Shown one piece after another: positions 63,610 through 64,000 of a stretch of 64,000 bases of DNA (positions are counted from its first letter, which is position 1; the number at the start of each line of letters is the position of its first letter). The translations under genes and the position numbers were made by a program. Origin of the DNA: Berberis thunbergii (taxonomy: Eukaryota; Streptophyta; Magnoliopsida; Ranunculales; Berberidaceae); the NCBI GenBank assembly GCA_003290165.1, contig QNQO01000602.1, positions 372,001-436,000 on the forward strand, given 5' to 3'. A model generated the notes under the pieces. That model saw only the letters and a list, made by a program, of their open reading frames with translations, made no database searches and was not told the origin of the DNA.

Positions 63610-64000
63610 CTAAGTGCATGTGCTTGAAACTGCCTAGGGCACAAGGCAAAGCATGCGCCTTAGCGACATATTACTTATTTATTTATTTTTATTTATTTAT
63701 AATTTCCCCCTTAAAATTGAAGCATGCGCCATCATATTTGATTACTTAATAAACTCATAACAATAGTTAAAAAAATACATAGATTATTTGCAATTGAAAT
63801 GGAAGCATAATAAAGCCACATATATTACCAAAACATCTAATACATGTGCACCAAATAACTTGTATCTATATAACAAATGAGAATGGTGTTTTAGGTTGGA
63901 GATAAAAGACGGCTGAGATTTATCGAAACAATCTAACGGATCACATAGAGGGGGAGGGTGTTTGGCTAAAATTTATGTTCGCATAGGACTAAAATACCCC
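63610..64000. mobile_element. partial hAT element of the 19650-20785 family, cut by the window end
   Basis: GCAATTGAAATGGAAGCATAATAAAG (63791-63816) and neighbouring AACTCATAACAATAGTT match the interior of the 19.6-kb element (GAATTGAAATGGAAACATAATAAAG at 19875). It is preceded by GCCTAGGGCACAAGGC and GCGCCTTAGCG end-type motifs near 63630-63665. The other end is beyond 64000. Confidence 0.5.

Overview
This window is nuclear DNA of a seed plant, most likely a eudicot. It is AT-rich, its genes are split by GT-AG introns, and it holds plant mitochondrial malate dehydrogenase, a plant CID3/CID4-type ataxin-2 homologue, and plant-type Copia, Gypsy, hAT, LINE and SINE elements. I see no bacterial operon, organellar gene block, rRNA, true tRNA gene or CRISPR array.

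Layout. Two host genes stand about 42 kb apart, pointing away from each other and both running off the window. Positions 586-3359 (minus) are the first five coding exons of mitochondrial malate dehydrogenase. Positions about 45000-59932 (plus) are a possible 5'UTR exon and thirteen coding exons of a PABP-interacting ataxin-2-like protein (Sm-like domain, LsmAD, PAM2). The space between, and the large introns of the second gene, are filled by mobile elements: hAT-type elements at 3541-4342 (in the MDH promoter), 4415-5362 and 24340-25625; a decayed Gypsy gag at 6890-8290; a foldback MITE at 9327-9480; tRNA-derived SINEs at 11521-11696, 11846-11988 and 38409-38521; a full-length Gypsy-type element at 12670-24072, itself hit by two nested insertions; a Tork/Tnt1-like Copia element at 26866-31007; a second, 5'-truncated copy of the Gypsy family at about 38640-44761; and an L1-like LINE at about 56690-58900 inside an intron.

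Most unusual content. The two Gypsy copies form one family with the same odd order: LTR, Tat-like gag ending in a CCHC-like knuckle, a rearranged piece of a cytosolic HSP90 gene (N-terminal ATPase-domain segments including the GQFG-x-GFYSA motif), a 70-72 bp tandem array, an antisense ORF resembling the plant 'putative gypsy type transposon' domain, then the polypurine tract and LTR. Neither shows protease, reverse transcriptase or integrase. This looks like a non-autonomous retrotransposon family that captured host HSP90 sequence before the two copies separated.

Limits. Exon coordinates come from reading frames and GT-AG sites only. Family assignments come from motif recognition, with no searches run. 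Large stretches (25626-26865, 31008-38390, 59933-62200) hold little I can name.
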